A stretch of 64,000 nucleotides of DNA from Pseudomonas sp. IB20 (GCF_009707325.1 NZ_CP046103.1:5096951-5160950); one strand, 5' to 3'; counted from the first letter of the stretch, positions 22,304-31,570 are shown. Translations and numbers: made by a program. Notes: generated by a model from the sequence alone, not told the origin.

Positions 22304-23968
22304 CTAACCCAGCAGCGCCTGCTGGCTCTTGCCGAACGTCAAATATTCCACCAACTCCGGCAACGGCAACGGCTTGCTGATCAAGTAACCCTGGGCCTGG
22401 TCGCAGCCGAACAACCGCAACAGCGCCAGCTGCTCAGGGGTTTCCACGCCTTCGGCCACCACTTCCAGGTTGAGGTTGTGGGCCAGGTTGATCATGGCGT
22501 GCACCAGCTTGCGGTTTTCTTCGCGCTCTTCCATACCGCCGACAAAGCTCTTGTCGATCTTCAGCAAGGCAATGGGCAGGCTGTTGAGGTGCACAAACGA
22601 CGAAAACCCGGTGCCGAAGTCATCCAGGGAAAACCGCACACCCAAGCGGCCGAGGGCGTCCATGGTCTGTTTGACCAAGTCACTGCGGCGCATCACGGCG
22701 GTTTCGGTCAGTTCAAACTCCAGCCACTGCGCCTCCACACCGCGCTCGGCAATCAGCCGGCTGAGGGTTGAGAGCAATTGGCTGTCCTGGAACTGGCGAA
22801 ACGACAGGTTGACCGCCATGTGCAGCGGCGGCAGGCCGCGTTCGCGCAGGTTTTGCATGTCGCGCAGGGCTCGGGAGATTACCCAGTAACCCAACGGTAC
22901 GATCAGGCCACTCTGTTCGGCCAACGGCACAAATTCGCTGGGCGGCAACAACCCACGCTCACCGTGGCGCCAGCGCACCAAGGCTTCCAGGCCGACGATA
23001 TGCCCATCGTCCAGGTCCAGGCGCGGTTGGTAATGCAGTTCCAACTCGTCACGGCGCAACGCACGGCGCAATTCACTTTCCAGGTCGGCCAGGCTGCGCG
23101 CGTTGCGGTTGATGCGTTCGTTGAAGATATGAAACGTGCAGCCTTGGGTGCTTTTGGCTTGCTGCATGGCGATGTGCGCGTGCCACATCAACGGGTCGGC
23201 GCCGGCGCGCGCGCGGGCATGCGCCACACCCAGGCTGCAGCCGATCAGCAGGCTTTCGCCGTCGACCCAATAGGGTTCGGCCATGGCTTCGGTGATGCGT
23301 TCAGCCATCCATTCAGCACGCTGGGGCGCGCGGCGGGTATCAATCAGCAGGGCGAATTCGTCGCTGCCCAGGCGCGCCAGTTGGTCGCCAGCTTCGAGCT
23401 GGCTCTTGAGGCGCGAGACCACTTGCAGGATAAGCCGGTCACCGGCCTGGTGGCCTAATGCGTCGTTGGCATGCCGGAAATTGTCGAGGTCGAGATGGCC
23501 GAGGGCCAGGCCACGGCCTTCGTTTTCAGCCAGCCGCGCCGCCAGCAAGGTCTGGAACCCCTGGCGATTGGCGATACCGGTGAGCGGGTCCTGTTCGGCC
23601 AGGCGCTGCAAGGTGGCCTCCAGCACGCCACGCTCGCGGACATGGCGCAGGCAGCGGCGCAATATATCGGCATCCAATGCATTGAGGATCAACCAATCGC
23701 TCACGCCCACGGGCGAAACCAGCGGTTCCTGTTCCAACAGCAACACACACGGCAAGTTGCAACGGCCGGGGCCGGGTTGCAGATTGGGCGTGGTCAGTAG
23801 CACAGCAGTGTGGTCGTCATCGAACAGACGGCTCACCGAGTCCCAGTTGGGCGCGCTGATCAGCACAGCCCCATCGCCCATCGGCACCAGGCACTCGCGC
23901 AACAACGCTGCCCACGCTGGCTCATCGGCCAGTAGCAGCAAACGCAAGGGTTCGACAGGCGTAGACAA
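22304..23968 (-). CDS. proE: c-di-GMP phosphodiesterase with degenerate GGDEF and intact EAL domain (ProE-like)
   Basis: 554 aa. An N-terminal receiver-like segment (residues 1-120) lacks a clear phosphoacceptor context. The GGDEF domain has RLGSDEF in place of RGGDEF, so cyclase activity is unlikely. The EAL domain is complete: GLEALVRW, the NLSFRQFQ metal site, ELTETAVM, DDFGTGFSS, KIDKSFV and EGVET. It should hydrolyse c-di-GMP to pGpG. Position next to rep and MATE matches P. aeruginosa PA5295 (ProE), a phosphodiesterase that lowers exopolysaccharide output. Cytoplasmic; no membrane segment. Confidence 0.9.
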   Translation of the reverse strand: MSTPVEPLRLLLLADEPAWAALLRECLVPMGDGAVLISAPNWDSVSRLFDDDHTAVLLTTPNLQPGPGRCNLPCVLLLEQEPLVSPVGVSDWLILNALDADILRRCLRHVRERGVLEATLQRLAEQDPLTGIANRQGFQTLLAARLAENEGRGLALGHLDLDNFRHANDALGHQAGDRLILQVVSRLKSQLEAGDQLARLGSDEFALLIDTRRAPQRAEWMAERITEAMAEPYWVDGESLLIGCSLGVAHARARAGADPLMWHAHIAMQQAKSTQGCTFHIFNERINRNARSLADLESELRRALRRDELELHYQPRLDLDDGHIVGLEALVRWRHGERGLLPPSEFVPLAEQSGLIVPLGYWVISRALRDMQNLRERGLPPLHMAVNLSFRQFQDSQLLSTLSRLIAERGVEAQWLEFELTETAVMRRSDLVKQTMDALGRLGVRFSLDDFGTGFSSFVHLNSLPIALLKIDKSFVGGMEEREENRKLVHAMINLAHNLNLEVVAEGVETPEQLALLRLFGCDQAQGYLISKPLPLPELVEYLTFGKSQQALLG

Positions 23969-24225
23969 GCTAGCTCCCTAGACTCTGCAAAATTTCGTTG
24001 GCGGCCGGCATTATGACGCGCGGCCTGATAATCACCAATGATAAGGGTTATCAAATACGCTGGCTGTAAGGATTAGCCTCAAAAAGCCCCCTACATCCTG
24101 CGGCAAAGTATCAAAACCGGCAAATTTAGATCGAGTGGTACGTCACACTGTCGTTCTGTGAGAGCAGAATCCTGCGAGCCTGTTAAAATGCCCGCCCTTT
24201 TGAACAACGACTCCTAAAATTCTGT

Positions 24226-26235
24226 ATGTCCCGACTCAATCCCCGGCAGCAAGAAGCCGTGAACTACGTCGGCGGCCCTCTATTGGTGCTCGCCGGTGCT
24301 GGCTCCGGCAAGACCAGCGTGATCACCCGCAAGATCGCGCACCTGATCCAGAACTGCGGCATCCGCGCCCAGTACATCGTCGCCATGACCTTTACCAACA
24401 AGGCGGCGCGCGAAATGAAAGAGCGTGTCGGCACGCTGCTCAAGGGCGGCGAAGGCCGTGGCCTCACGGTGTGCACGTTCCATAACCTGGGCCTGAACAT
24501 CATCCGCAAGGAGCATGCGCGGCTGGGCTACAAGCCGGGCTTCTCGATCTTCGATGAGACCGATGTGAAGTCGCTGATGACTGACATCATGCAAAAGGAA
24601 TACGCAGGCGACGACGGCGTAGATGAGATCAAGAACATGATCGGCGCCTGGAAAAACGACCTGATCCTGCCGCCCCAGGCCCTGGAAAACGCACGCAACC
24701 CCAAGGAACAGACCGCCGCCATTGTCTACACCCACTATCAGCGCACGCTCAAGGCGTTCAACGCAGTGGACTTCGACGACCTGATCCTGCTGCCGGTGAA
24801 ACTGTTCGAGGAACACGCCGACATCCTCGAAAAATGGCAGAACAAAGTCCGCTACCTGCTGGTGGACGAGTACCAGGACACCAACGCCAGCCAATACCTG
24901 CTGGTGAAAATGCTGATCGGCAAGCGCAACCAGTTCACCGTGGTAGGCGACGACGACCAGTCGATCTACGCTTGGCGTGGCGCGCGCCCGGAAAACCTGA
25001 TGCTGCTCAAGGACGACTACCCGTCCCTGAAAGTGGTGATGCTGGAGCAGAACTACCGCTCCACCAGCCGCATCCTGCGTTGCGCCAACGTGCTCATCTC
25101 CAACAATCCCCACGAGTTTGAAAAACAACTGTGGAGCGAGATGGGCCATGGCGACGAGATTCGCGTGATCCGCTGCCGCAACGAAGACGCCGAAGCCGAG
25201 CGCGTAGCCGTCGAATTGCTGACGCTGCACCTGCGTACCGATCGCCCCTACAGCGACTTTGCGATCCTGTATCGCGGCAACTACCAGGCCAAGCTGATCG
25301 AGCTGAAGCTGCAGCACCACCAGATTCCCTATCGGCTTTCGGGTGGCAACAGCTTTTTCGGACGCCAGGAAGTAAAAGACCTGATGGCCTACTTCCGCCT
25401 GATCGTGAACCCAGACGACGACAACGCCTTCCTGCGCGTGATCAACGTGCCGCGTCGGGAGATCGGCTCCACCACCCTGGAAAAGCTCGGTAACTACGCC
25501 ACCGAACGCAAGATCTCGATGTACGCCGCCACCGACGAAATCGGCCTGGGCGAACACCTGGACACGCGCTTCACCGACCGCCTGTCGCGCTTCAAACGCT
25601 TCATGGACAAGGTGCGCGAGCAGTGCGCCGGCGAAGACCCGATCAGCGCGCTGCGCAGCATGGTCATGGACATCGACTATGAAAACTGGCTGCGCACCAA
25701 CAGTTCCAGCGACAAAGCCGCCGATTACCGCATGGGCAACGTCTGGTTCCTGATCGAAGCGTTGAAAAACACGCTGGAGAAGGACGAAGAAGGCGAGATG
25801 ACTGTCGAAGACGCCATCGGCAAGCTGGTGCTGCGCGACATGCTCGAGCGCCAGCAAGAAGAGGAAGACGGTGCCGAAGGCGTGCAGATGATGACCTTGC
25901 ATGCCTCCAAGGGCTTGGAATTCCCCTACGTGTTCATCATGGGCATGGAAGAGGAAATCCTCCCGCACCGTTCCAGCATCGAAGCCGACACCATCGAAGA
26001 AGAACGGCGCCTGGCCTACGTGGGCATTACCCGCGCACGTCAGACGCTGGCCTTCACCTTTGCCGCCAAGCGCAAGCAATACGGCGAAATCATCGATTGT
26101 GCCCCCAGCCGGTTCCTTGACGAGCTACCGCCGGACGACCTGGCCTGGGAAGGCAATGACGACACCCCGACCGAGGTGAAGGCCGTTCGCGGCAACACCG
26201 CCTTGGCGGATATACGCGCGATGTTAAAGCGCTAG
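24226..26235 (+). CDS. rep: ATP-dependent DNA helicase Rep
   Basis: 669 aa superfamily 1A helicase, the normal Rep size. The Q-motif LNPRQQEAVNYVGGPLLVLAGAGSGKT contains Walker A (24-30); motif II LLVDEYQDTNASQYLL, motif III VVGDDDQSIYAWRGA, motif IV EQNYRSTSRIL, motif V MTLHASKGLEFPYVFIMGMEEEILPH and motif VI RRLAYVGITRARQ are all present. Rep moves 3' to 5', travels with the replisome and clears proteins from DNA. It is single, 59 bases before xpt, with a 257-base upstream gap shared with proE that has a possible -10 (TTAAAAT) near 24182. Confidence 0.97.
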   Translation: MSRLNPRQQEAVNYVGGPLLVLAGAGSGKTSVITRKIAHLIQNCGIRAQYIVAMTFTNKAAREMKERVGTLLKGGEGRGLTVCTFHNLGLNIIRKEHARLGYKPGFSIFDETDVKSLMTDIMQKEYAGDDGVDEIKNMIGAWKNDLILPPQALENARNPKEQTAAIVYTHYQRTLKAFNAVDFDDLILLPVKLFEEHADILEKWQNKVRYLLVDEYQDTNASQYLLVKMLIGKRNQFTVVGDDDQSIYAWRGARPENLMLLKDDYPSLKVVMLEQNYRSTSRILRCANVLISNNPHEFEKQLWSEMGHGDEIRVIRCRNEDAEAERVAVELLTLHLRTDRPYSDFAILYRGNYQAKLIELKLQHHQIPYRLSGGNSFFGRQEVKDLMAYFRLIVNPDDDNAFLRVINVPRREIGSTTLEKLGNYATERKISMYAATDEIGLGEHLDTRFTDRLSRFKRFMDKVREQCAGEDPISALRSMVMDIDYENWLRTNSSSDKAADYRMGNVWFLIEALKNTLEKDEEGEMTVEDAIGKLVLRDMLERQQEEEDGAEGVQMMTLHASKGLEFPYVFIMGMEEEILPHRSSIEADTIEEERRLAYVGITRARQTLAFTFAAKRKQYGEIIDCAPSRFLDELPPDDLAWEGNDDTPTEVKAVRGNTALADIRAMLKR

Positions 26236-26293
26236 AATCGACTACTTTTTAATCTACTTTCGGCGCACACCGCGCCATTAGAGGAAGCTTTCC

Positions 26294-26866
26294 GTGGAAG
26301 CACTGCACAAGAAAATTCGCGAAGAAGGCATCGTGCTTTCCGATCAGGTACTCAAGGTCGACGCCTTTTTGAACCACCAGATCGACCCGGCGCTGATGAA
26401 ACTGATCGGCGACGAATTCGCCGAGCGGTTCAAGGACTCGGGCATCACCAAGATCGTCACCATCGAAGCCTCGGGCATCGCGCCGGCGATCATGACTGGC
26501 CTGAACCTTGGCGTACCGGTGATTTTTGCCCGCAAGCAGCAATCCCTGACGCTGACGGAAAACCTGCTGTCGGCGACCGTGTATTCCTTCACCAAGAAGG
26601 TCGAAAGCACCGTGGCGATCTCCCCGCGCCACCTGACCAGCAGCGACCGCGTGCTGGTGATCGATGACTTCCTGGCCAACGGCAAGGCGTCCCAGGCGCT
26701 GATCTCGATCATCAAGCAAGCCGGCGCGACTGTCGCGGGCTTGGGGATTGTGATCGAGAAGTCGTTCCAGGGTGGCCGTGCGGAGCTGGATGCGCAGGGT
26801 TATCGGGTTGAGTCGCTGGCACGGGTGAAGTCGCTGGCTGGCGGCGTTGTGACCTTTATCGAGTAA
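26294..26866 (+). CDS. xpt: Xanthine phosphoribosyltransferase
   Basis: 190 aa, full length. It salvages xanthine to XMP with PRPP. The PRPP-binding motif is VLVIDDFLANGKASQALISII (about residues 119-139), and the hood segment is LHKKIREEGIVLSDQVLKVDAFLNHQIDP. Further matches: TIEASGIAPA and VPVIFARKQQSLTL, both typical of the Xpt family. Close downstream of rep, with an AGAGGAAG ribosome site. I see no purine riboswitch in the 58-base gap. Confidence 0.95.
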   Translation: MEALHKKIREEGIVLSDQVLKVDAFLNHQIDPALMKLIGDEFAERFKDSGITKIVTIEASGIAPAIMTGLNLGVPVIFARKQQSLTLTENLLSATVYSFTKKVESTVAISPRHLTSSDRVLVIDDFLANGKASQALISIIKQAGATVAGLGIVIEKSFQGGRAELDAQGYRVESLARVKSLAGGVVTFIE

Positions 26867-26873
26867 TCGATAA

Positions 26874-26893
26874 CACCCCAAATAATTGGGGTG
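26874..26893 (+). terminator. Weak hairpin after xpt
   Basis: Stem CACCCCA (26874-26880) with TGGGGTG (26887-26893), loop AATAAT, five bases after the xpt stop. No T run follows, so it is a weak candidate for intrinsic termination or an mRNA 3' end stabiliser. Confidence 0.4.
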
Positions 26894-26947
26894 GGCACAA
26901 GTCAAAATGGGGCCCGACAGTCGACATCTCTGTCGCCTGACACCTCG

Positions 26948-26973
26948 CTATCGCAGGCAAGCCAGCTCCCACA
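26948..26973. repeat. Single REP arm
   Basis: ctatcgcaggcaagccagct followed by cccaca is one complete REP arm; no inverted partner lies within 100 bases. It lies in the convergent gap between xpt and the acetyl-CoA hydrolase gene. Confidence 0.8.
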
Positions 26974-26991
26974 TTTGATTTGTGGTGCCTG

Positions 26992-28914
26992 TCAGTGCGC
27001 GGTGGCCTGCAGGCCGGCGAGCAGCAAACGCTGGTAAAGATCCTCTTTCAGCCCGTCCGGCTTATCCAACCGCATCCGCTCCAGATGCTTGGGAAACACC
27101 TGCGGCTCCGGTGCGTCCAGCGCCGCCTTGCCCAGCTCCAGAATCTCCGTCAGCTTAAATTTGCTCTTGAGCCAGTTCAGCGCCCGCAACAGATCCTTTT
27201 CCTCATCCGTGAAATCGGTGCCCAACGGATACTCCGGAAACAAACGGCGATGCCGCGCCTGAATATCCTGGAGCCGCTGCGGCGTGTTGTCAGCAAAGCG
27301 AGGGTCCAGCTGGAAATCCTTGGGCAACTTGCCGGCCTTCTGCGCCTGTTCGATCAAATCGCCCTGGAACCTGGAGTCGGTGATATTCAGCAGCGCCTCA
27401 ATCACTTTGGCATCCGTCTGCCCACGCAAATCGGCAATCCCGTACTCGGTGATGACGATATCGCGCAGGTGACGAGGAATGGTGCAGTGGCCGTATTCCC
27501 AGACAATAGTGGAACTGACCTCCCCCGCCGACTCACGCCAACTGCGCAGGATCAGGATCGAACGCGCGCCTTCCAGGGCATGGCCCTGGGCAACAAAGTT
27601 GTACTGCCCACCGACGCCGCTGAGCACACGGCCACCTTCCAGCTGATCCGCCACACCTGCACCGAGCAGCGTCACCACGATCGCGCTGTTGATAAACCGC
27701 GCGTCCAGGCGCTGCAGGCGCTTGAGCTCTTCCTGACCGTAGAGCTCGTTGATGTAGCTGATGCGGGTCATGTTGAATTCCAGGCGCTTGGCGTGAGTCA
27801 TTTCCTGCAAGCGCTGGTAAAAACTGCGCGGCCCGAGGAAGAAGCCACCGTGAATCGAGACGCCGTCGGGCTGCGCCGCATCGTCCAGGGTGCCGGCGTT
27901 GGCTTGCTCCTGAGTCGCCACATCCGGGTAGACCTTGCGACGGATAATCCCGGCATCGGCCAGTACCAGCAGGCCGTTGACGAACATTTCGCTGCAACCG
28001 TACAAGCCATGGGCGAACGGCGCGACGCCGCCTTCATGGCTGATCAGCGGCGCCCATTGGTACACATCGAGGTCGGTCAACAGCAGCCGATAGGCGTCGT
28101 TATCGGCCTGACGCGCCAGCAAGGCGGCGGTCAGCGCATCGCCCATGGAGCCGATGCCGATCTGCAAGGTGCCGCCATCGCGCACCAAGGTACTGGCATG
28201 CAGACCGATAAAGTGGTCCTGAAAACCCACGGGCATGTTCGGTGTGGAGAACAACGTGGTGCTGTCCTTTTCGTCGATCAGGTAGTCGAACGCATCCATG
28301 CCCAGTTCGGCATCGCCGGGCATGTAGGGTAAATCGCTGTGAACTTGGCCAACGATCAGGATGGTTTCGCCAGCTTGGCGGCGCTTCTCGATCATGGGCA
28401 GCAGGTCGAGGGTGATATCGGGATTGCAGCTCAGGCTCAGGCGATCAGGATGCTCAGTGCTGCTGGCCACCAGCTGCGCCACCAGATTGAGGCCAGCGGC
28501 GTTGATGTCGCGGGCGGCATGGCTGTAATTGCTGCTGACGTAATCCTGCTGCGCCGATGCGCTGTGAAGCAGGCTGCCGGGCTGCATGAAGAACTGCTGC
28601 ACGCGGATGTTGTTCGGCAGGCTGTCCTTGTGCAGGTCAGCGAGAAAATCCAGTTCAGGGTAATCACCGAACACCCGCTCGATAAAGGGTTCGAGAAAGC
28701 GTTTTTGCAAACCATCGCCCATGGTTGGGCGGCCCAAGGCCAGCGCGGTGTAGATCGTCAGCGCCCGCTCCGGCAACGTAGCGATGCGCCGGTACAGCGC
28801 GTTGACGAACAGGTTGGGCTTGCCCAAGCCAAGGGGCATGCCCATGTGGATATGCGCGGGCAAACGCGCCAGTACGTCGTCAACTGCTTGCTCGATTGAA
28901 CACAACTGCACCAT
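26992..28914 (-). CDS. Acetyl-CoA hydrolase/transferase family protein
   Basis: 640 aa, class I CoA-transferase of the acetyl-CoA hydrolase type. The C-terminal half carries the family region SGVGGQYNFVAQGHALEGARSILILRSW and IVITEYGIADLRGQTDAKVIEALLNI. The N-terminal domain begins CSIEQAVDDVLARLPAHIHMGMPLGLGKPNLFVNALYRR. At 640 aa it is longer than the 430-500 aa Cat1/SucC-type enzymes, a form common in Pseudomonas. Likely moves CoA between acetyl-CoA and another carboxylate; the partner acid cannot be read from sequence. Stop is 19 bases from a REP arm. Confidence 0.85.
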   Translation of the reverse strand: MVQLCSIEQAVDDVLARLPAHIHMGMPLGLGKPNLFVNALYRRIATLPERALTIYTALALGRPTMGDGLQKRFLEPFIERVFGDYPELDFLADLHKDSLPNNIRVQQFFMQPGSLLHSASAQQDYVSSNYSHAARDINAAGLNLVAQLVASSTEHPDRLSLSCNPDITLDLLPMIEKRRQAGETILIVGQVHSDLPYMPGDAELGMDAFDYLIDEKDSTTLFSTPNMPVGFQDHFIGLHASTLVRDGGTLQIGIGSMGDALTAALLARQADNDAYRLLLTDLDVYQWAPLISHEGGVAPFAHGLYGCSEMFVNGLLVLADAGIIRRKVYPDVATQEQANAGTLDDAAQPDGVSIHGGFFLGPRSFYQRLQEMTHAKRLEFNMTRISYINELYGQEELKRLQRLDARFINSAIVVTLLGAGVADQLEGGRVLSGVGGQYNFVAQGHALEGARSILILRSWRESAGEVSSTIVWEYGHCTIPRHLRDIVITEYGIADLRGQTDAKVIEALLNITDSRFQGDLIEQAQKAGKLPKDFQLDPRFADNTPQRLQDIQARHRRLFPEYPLGTDFTDEEKDLLRALNWLKSKFKLTEILELGKAALDAPEPQVFPKHLERMRLDKPDGLKEDLYQRLLLAGLQATAH

Positions 28915-29010
28915 CCGACCCTCCTGAACATTCCATGATTAGGGGTTGGACCGAGCTTGCCGGGTCTTTGCTGCAATGAACAGCCTCTAAGTACAAATCC
29001 CAAGCACAAA

Positions 29011-29032
29011 AAAGCCGCTGGTCAGCGGCTTT
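29011..29032 (-). terminator. Bidirectional terminator downstream of cytochrome c5
   Basis: Perfect ten-pair stem AAAGCCGCTG (29011-29020) / CAGCGGCTTT (29023-29032) with loop GT, flanked by A and T runs. It follows the ancestral stop of the cytochrome gene (TAA at 29051-29053) by 18 bases on the minus strand. Confidence 0.85.
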
Positions 29033-29061
29033 TTGGCGAAGATCGGCAATTTACAGCCCTG

Positions 29062-29285
29062 ACATCTTCTTGATCGCACCCTCAAGGTCCTCAAGGCTGC
29101 AGTCAGCACAAGTCCCCATCGGAGGCATAGCGTTCAAGCCATGCTTGGCGACCTGGGCCAACCCCTTGGTCCCACATCTTCTTGATCGCACCCTCAAGGT
29201 CCTCAAGGCTGCAGTCAGCACAAGTCCCCATCGGAGGCATAGCGTTCAAGCCATGCTTGGCGACCTGGGCCAACCCCTTGGTCCC
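29062..29285. repeat. Perfect 112-bp tandem duplication inside cytochrome c5
   Basis: 29062-29173 and 29174-29285 are identical over 112 bases. The unit covers the last 37 codons of the cytochrome before its ancestral end (GTKGL ... AIKKM). As 112 is not a multiple of three, the second copy read by the ribosome is out of frame. Identity without a single difference points to a recent event or an assembly artefact. Confidence 0.97.
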
Positions 29286-29627
29286 TTTCTGCGGATCCTC
29301 AATTTTGAGCTCCGCCAATACAGTATCCAAATGACCTAACCGCTCCTTCCAGGCAGCGGTATCACCGATCTTCGGAGCATTCAGCAGGCCGGTGCCGTGG
29401 CATGCGTTGCAGTGCTTGGCGACTACGTCATCCGGCGTTTTTGCACCGCCGCCGCCACCGACTGCCACCGCCACTTCCATGCCTTTGCATTCCTGGCCCT
29501 GAACACAGACTTGGCCGACAGGCTCCAGGCGCTTGGCAATTTCATCATTGGTCGCAGCTTGGGCGCTGACAGCCCATAGGGCCAGTACGGTTGCTGGTGC
29601 AGCCAGCATTTTCATAATTAGGTTCAC
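29103..29627 (-). CDS. cycB: Cytochrome c5 with duplicated, frameshifted C-terminus
   Basis: 174 aa. Signal peptide ends near VSAQA (residue 24). Haem site CNACH at 73-77, likely axial Met133 in MPPMG, and the c5 disulfide C136/C139 in GTCADC are intact, so the haem domain should fold. The native C-terminus was IKKMSGL and stop at 29051. The 112-bp duplication replaces SGL with 23 out-of-frame residues (WDQGVGPGRQAW...). The start is GTG at 29627, with GAGGG six to eight bases before it; an internal ATG at 29615 is an alternative. A periplasmic electron carrier. Confidence 0.9.
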   Translation of the reverse strand: MNLIMKMLAAPATVLALWAVSAQAATNDEIAKRLEPVGQVCVQGQECKGMEVAVAVGGGGGAKTPDDVVAKHCNACHGTGLLNAPKIGDTAAWKERLGHLDTVLAELKIEDPQKGTKGLAQVAKHGLNAMPPMGTCADCSLEDLEGAIKKMWDQGVGPGRQAWLERYASDGDLC

Positions 29628-29796
29628 GCGTTCACCCTCAATGGTGGCTATTCACGCCTGCGGCCACGGTTTCGCAGGCGGCGAAAGTATAACGGTTAGC
29701 CCGTCCGGCTGAAACAACCCTATTAACTAAAGGGAAATTCAGTCATACGGAATACTGCTCGGGTGCCTCTGCAACGCTGGCAGGACGCCTCTTTTG

Positions 29797-30345
29797 TTAA
29801 AAGTTCGCGGGTGTGGCTGCGCTGATTAGTCGCGCCGGCACATCGAACGGGTTGCGAAAACGATGCGGCTTGGTGCTTTCAAAGTAGTAGCTATCGCCGG
29901 CTTCGAGCACAAAAGTTTCAATACCGACCACTAATTCAAGGCGACCTTCCACCAGAATCCCGGTTTCTTCACCTTCGTGGGTGAGCATTTCTTCGCCGGT
30001 GTCGGCGCCCGGCGGGTAAATCTCATTGAGAAACGCAATCGCCCGGCTCGGGTGCGCGCGACCGACCAGTTTCATGGTGACGGCGCCGTCAGAGATGTCG
30101 ATCAGCTCATTGGCTTTATAGACGATTTGGGTCGGTTTTTCCTGGAGGATCTCCTCGGAAAAGAACTCGACCATGGACATGGGGATACCGCCCAGCACCT
30201 TGCGCAAGGAGCTGATCGAGGGGCTGACACTGTTTTTTTCGATCATCGAAATGGTGCTGTTGGTGACACCCGCGCGCTTGGCGAGCTCGCGCTGGGAAAG
30301 ACCCTTCAGTTTACGGATGGATTGCAGTCGTTCGCCGACGTCCAA
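29797..30345 (-). CDS. pauR: XRE-cupin transcriptional regulator PauR
   Basis: 182 aa. N-terminal helix-turn-helix (LQSIRKLKGLSQRELAKRAGVTNSTISMIEKNSVSPSISSLRKVLGGI, residues 8-55) and C-terminal cupin (EGEETGILVEGRLELVVGIETFVLEAGDSYYFESTKPHRFRNP). It matches PauR (PA5301), the repressor of polyamine catabolic pau genes in P. aeruginosa, in length and in its position next to dadX. Polyamines or their gamma-glutamyl forms are the expected inducers. PauB- and KauB-type target enzymes are encoded 4-12 kb away. An inverted repeat lies 28-75 bases upstream of its start. Confidence 0.88.
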   Translation of the reverse strand: MDVGERLQSIRKLKGLSQRELAKRAGVTNSTISMIEKNSVSPSISSLRKVLGGIPMSMVEFFSEEILQEKPTQIVYKANELIDISDGAVTMKLVGRAHPSRAIAFLNEIYPPGADTGEEMLTHEGEETGILVEGRLELVVGIETFVLEAGDSYYFESTKPHRFRNPFDVPARLISAATPANF

Positions 30346-30372
30346 TGCGGGAGCCTCCTAGGATTCAGGCGT

Positions 30373-30420
30373 TGTTGTAATTGAGCGTTATCATGGCGAC
30401 AGCGTTCAGTATTTACAACA
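30373..30420. promoter_or_regulatory. Inverted repeat upstream of pauR
   Basis: Perfect eight-base arms TGTTGTAA (30373-30380) and TTACAACA (30413-30420). Inside them are partly matching arms (TTGAGCG and GCGTTCA). The element lies just upstream of pauR and may be an autoregulatory operator; no experimental motif was available to compare. Confidence 0.4.
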
Positions 30421-30461
30421 CTTGGACCTAAATCCTGGCCGGCCCCACTCGTCGGCGGCGT

Positions 30462-31535
30462 TCAAGCCCCGGAATAGAGCCTTGGCACGCGGCGCAGGTT
30501 GCAGAAGATCTGGTAGGGAATGGTCTCGGCGGCAGCCGCGACGTCACTGGCGAGGATATTTTTGCCCCACAGCTCTACCGTGGAGCCAAGCCCGGCCTGG
30601 GGCACGTCGGTCAGGTCGACACACAGCATGTCCATGGACACGCGGCCCAGCAATTGGCTGCGCTGCCCCGCCACCAGCACCGGCGTGCCGGTCGGCGCGT
30701 GGCGTGGGTAACCGTCGGCATAGCCCATGGCAACCACGCCAATGCGCATCGGCTTTGGCGTGATGAACTTGGCGCCGTAGCCCACCGGCTCACCGGCCGG
30801 CAGTTCCCGCACGCAGATGACTTTGGACTCCAGGGTCATCACCGGCTGCAAACGCGCGGCGATGGCCTGGTCTTCACCAAACGGCGTGGCGCCGTAGAGC
30901 ATGATGCCCGGGCGCACCCAGTCGCTGGACATGCTCGGCCAACCCATCACCGACGGCGAGTTGCGCAGGCTGACTTCCGCCGACAAGCCTTGGCGCGCCG
31001 CCTCAAATACTTCGACTTGTTCATTGCTACGTACACAGTCGAGCTCGTCGGCGCGGGCGAAGTGACTCATCAATACGATTTTTGCCACTTTACCGCTGGC
31101 CAGCAGCCGCTGATAAGCCTCGTGGTAATCCTTGGGGTGCAGGCCAACACGGTGCATGCCCGAATCCAGCTTGAGCCAGATAGTCAGCGGTTTGCTCAGC
31201 CGGGCTTGCTCGATCGCGTCCAACTGCCACAGCGAATGCACCACGCACCACACATCATGCTCGATGATCAGAGGCAGCTCGTCGGCTTCGAAGAAACCTT
31301 CCAGCAGCAGTACCGGCGCGCGAATCCCGGCGGCCCGCAGTTCCAACGCCTCTTCGATGCACGCCACGGCAAACCCGTCGGCTTCGGCTTCGAGCGCCTG
31401 GGCCACGCGCACGGCGCCATGGCCATAGGCATCGGCCTTGACCACGGCGAGGGCCTTGGCCCCCGTGACTTCACGGGCCAATTGGTAGTTGTGGCGCAGG
31501 GCTTGGAGGTCGATCAGGGCACGGGCAGGACGCAT
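30462..31535 (-). CDS. dadX: Catabolic alanine racemase
   Basis: 357 aa. PLP lysine K33 sits in AVVKADAYGHG, the family signature; the substrate loop VGYGAKFITP and C-terminal VSMDMLCVDLTDVP are present. DadX converts L-alanine to D-alanine so that DadA can oxidise it. It is the last gene of the dadA-ridA-dadX cluster. A strong hairpin terminator lies between ridA and dadX, so its expression may be partly independent. A second racemase (Alr) for wall synthesis would be encoded elsewhere. Confidence 0.95.
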   Translation of the reverse strand: MRPARALIDLQALRHNYQLAREVTGAKALAVVKADAYGHGAVRVAQALEAEADGFAVACIEEALELRAAGIRAPVLLLEGFFEADELPLIIEHDVWCVVHSLWQLDAIEQARLSKPLTIWLKLDSGMHRVGLHPKDYHEAYQRLLASGKVAKIVLMSHFARADELDCVRSNEQVEVFEAARQGLSAEVSLRNSPSVMGWPSMSSDWVRPGIMLYGATPFGEDQAIAARLQPVMTLESKVICVRELPAGEPVGYGAKFITPKPMRIGVVAMGYADGYPRHAPTGTPVLVAGQRSQLLGRVSMDMLCVDLTDVPQAGLGSTVELWGKNILASDVAAAAETIPYQIFCNLRRVPRLYSGA

Positions 31536-31570
31536 GGCGGCAGGCTTCTAGGCGGCAGAGTGAAGAAAAA

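Noticed and set aside
26236..26293. Purine riboswitch before xpt
   Set aside because: The gap is only 58 bases and lacks the conserved junction; proteobacterial xpt is not known to use one.
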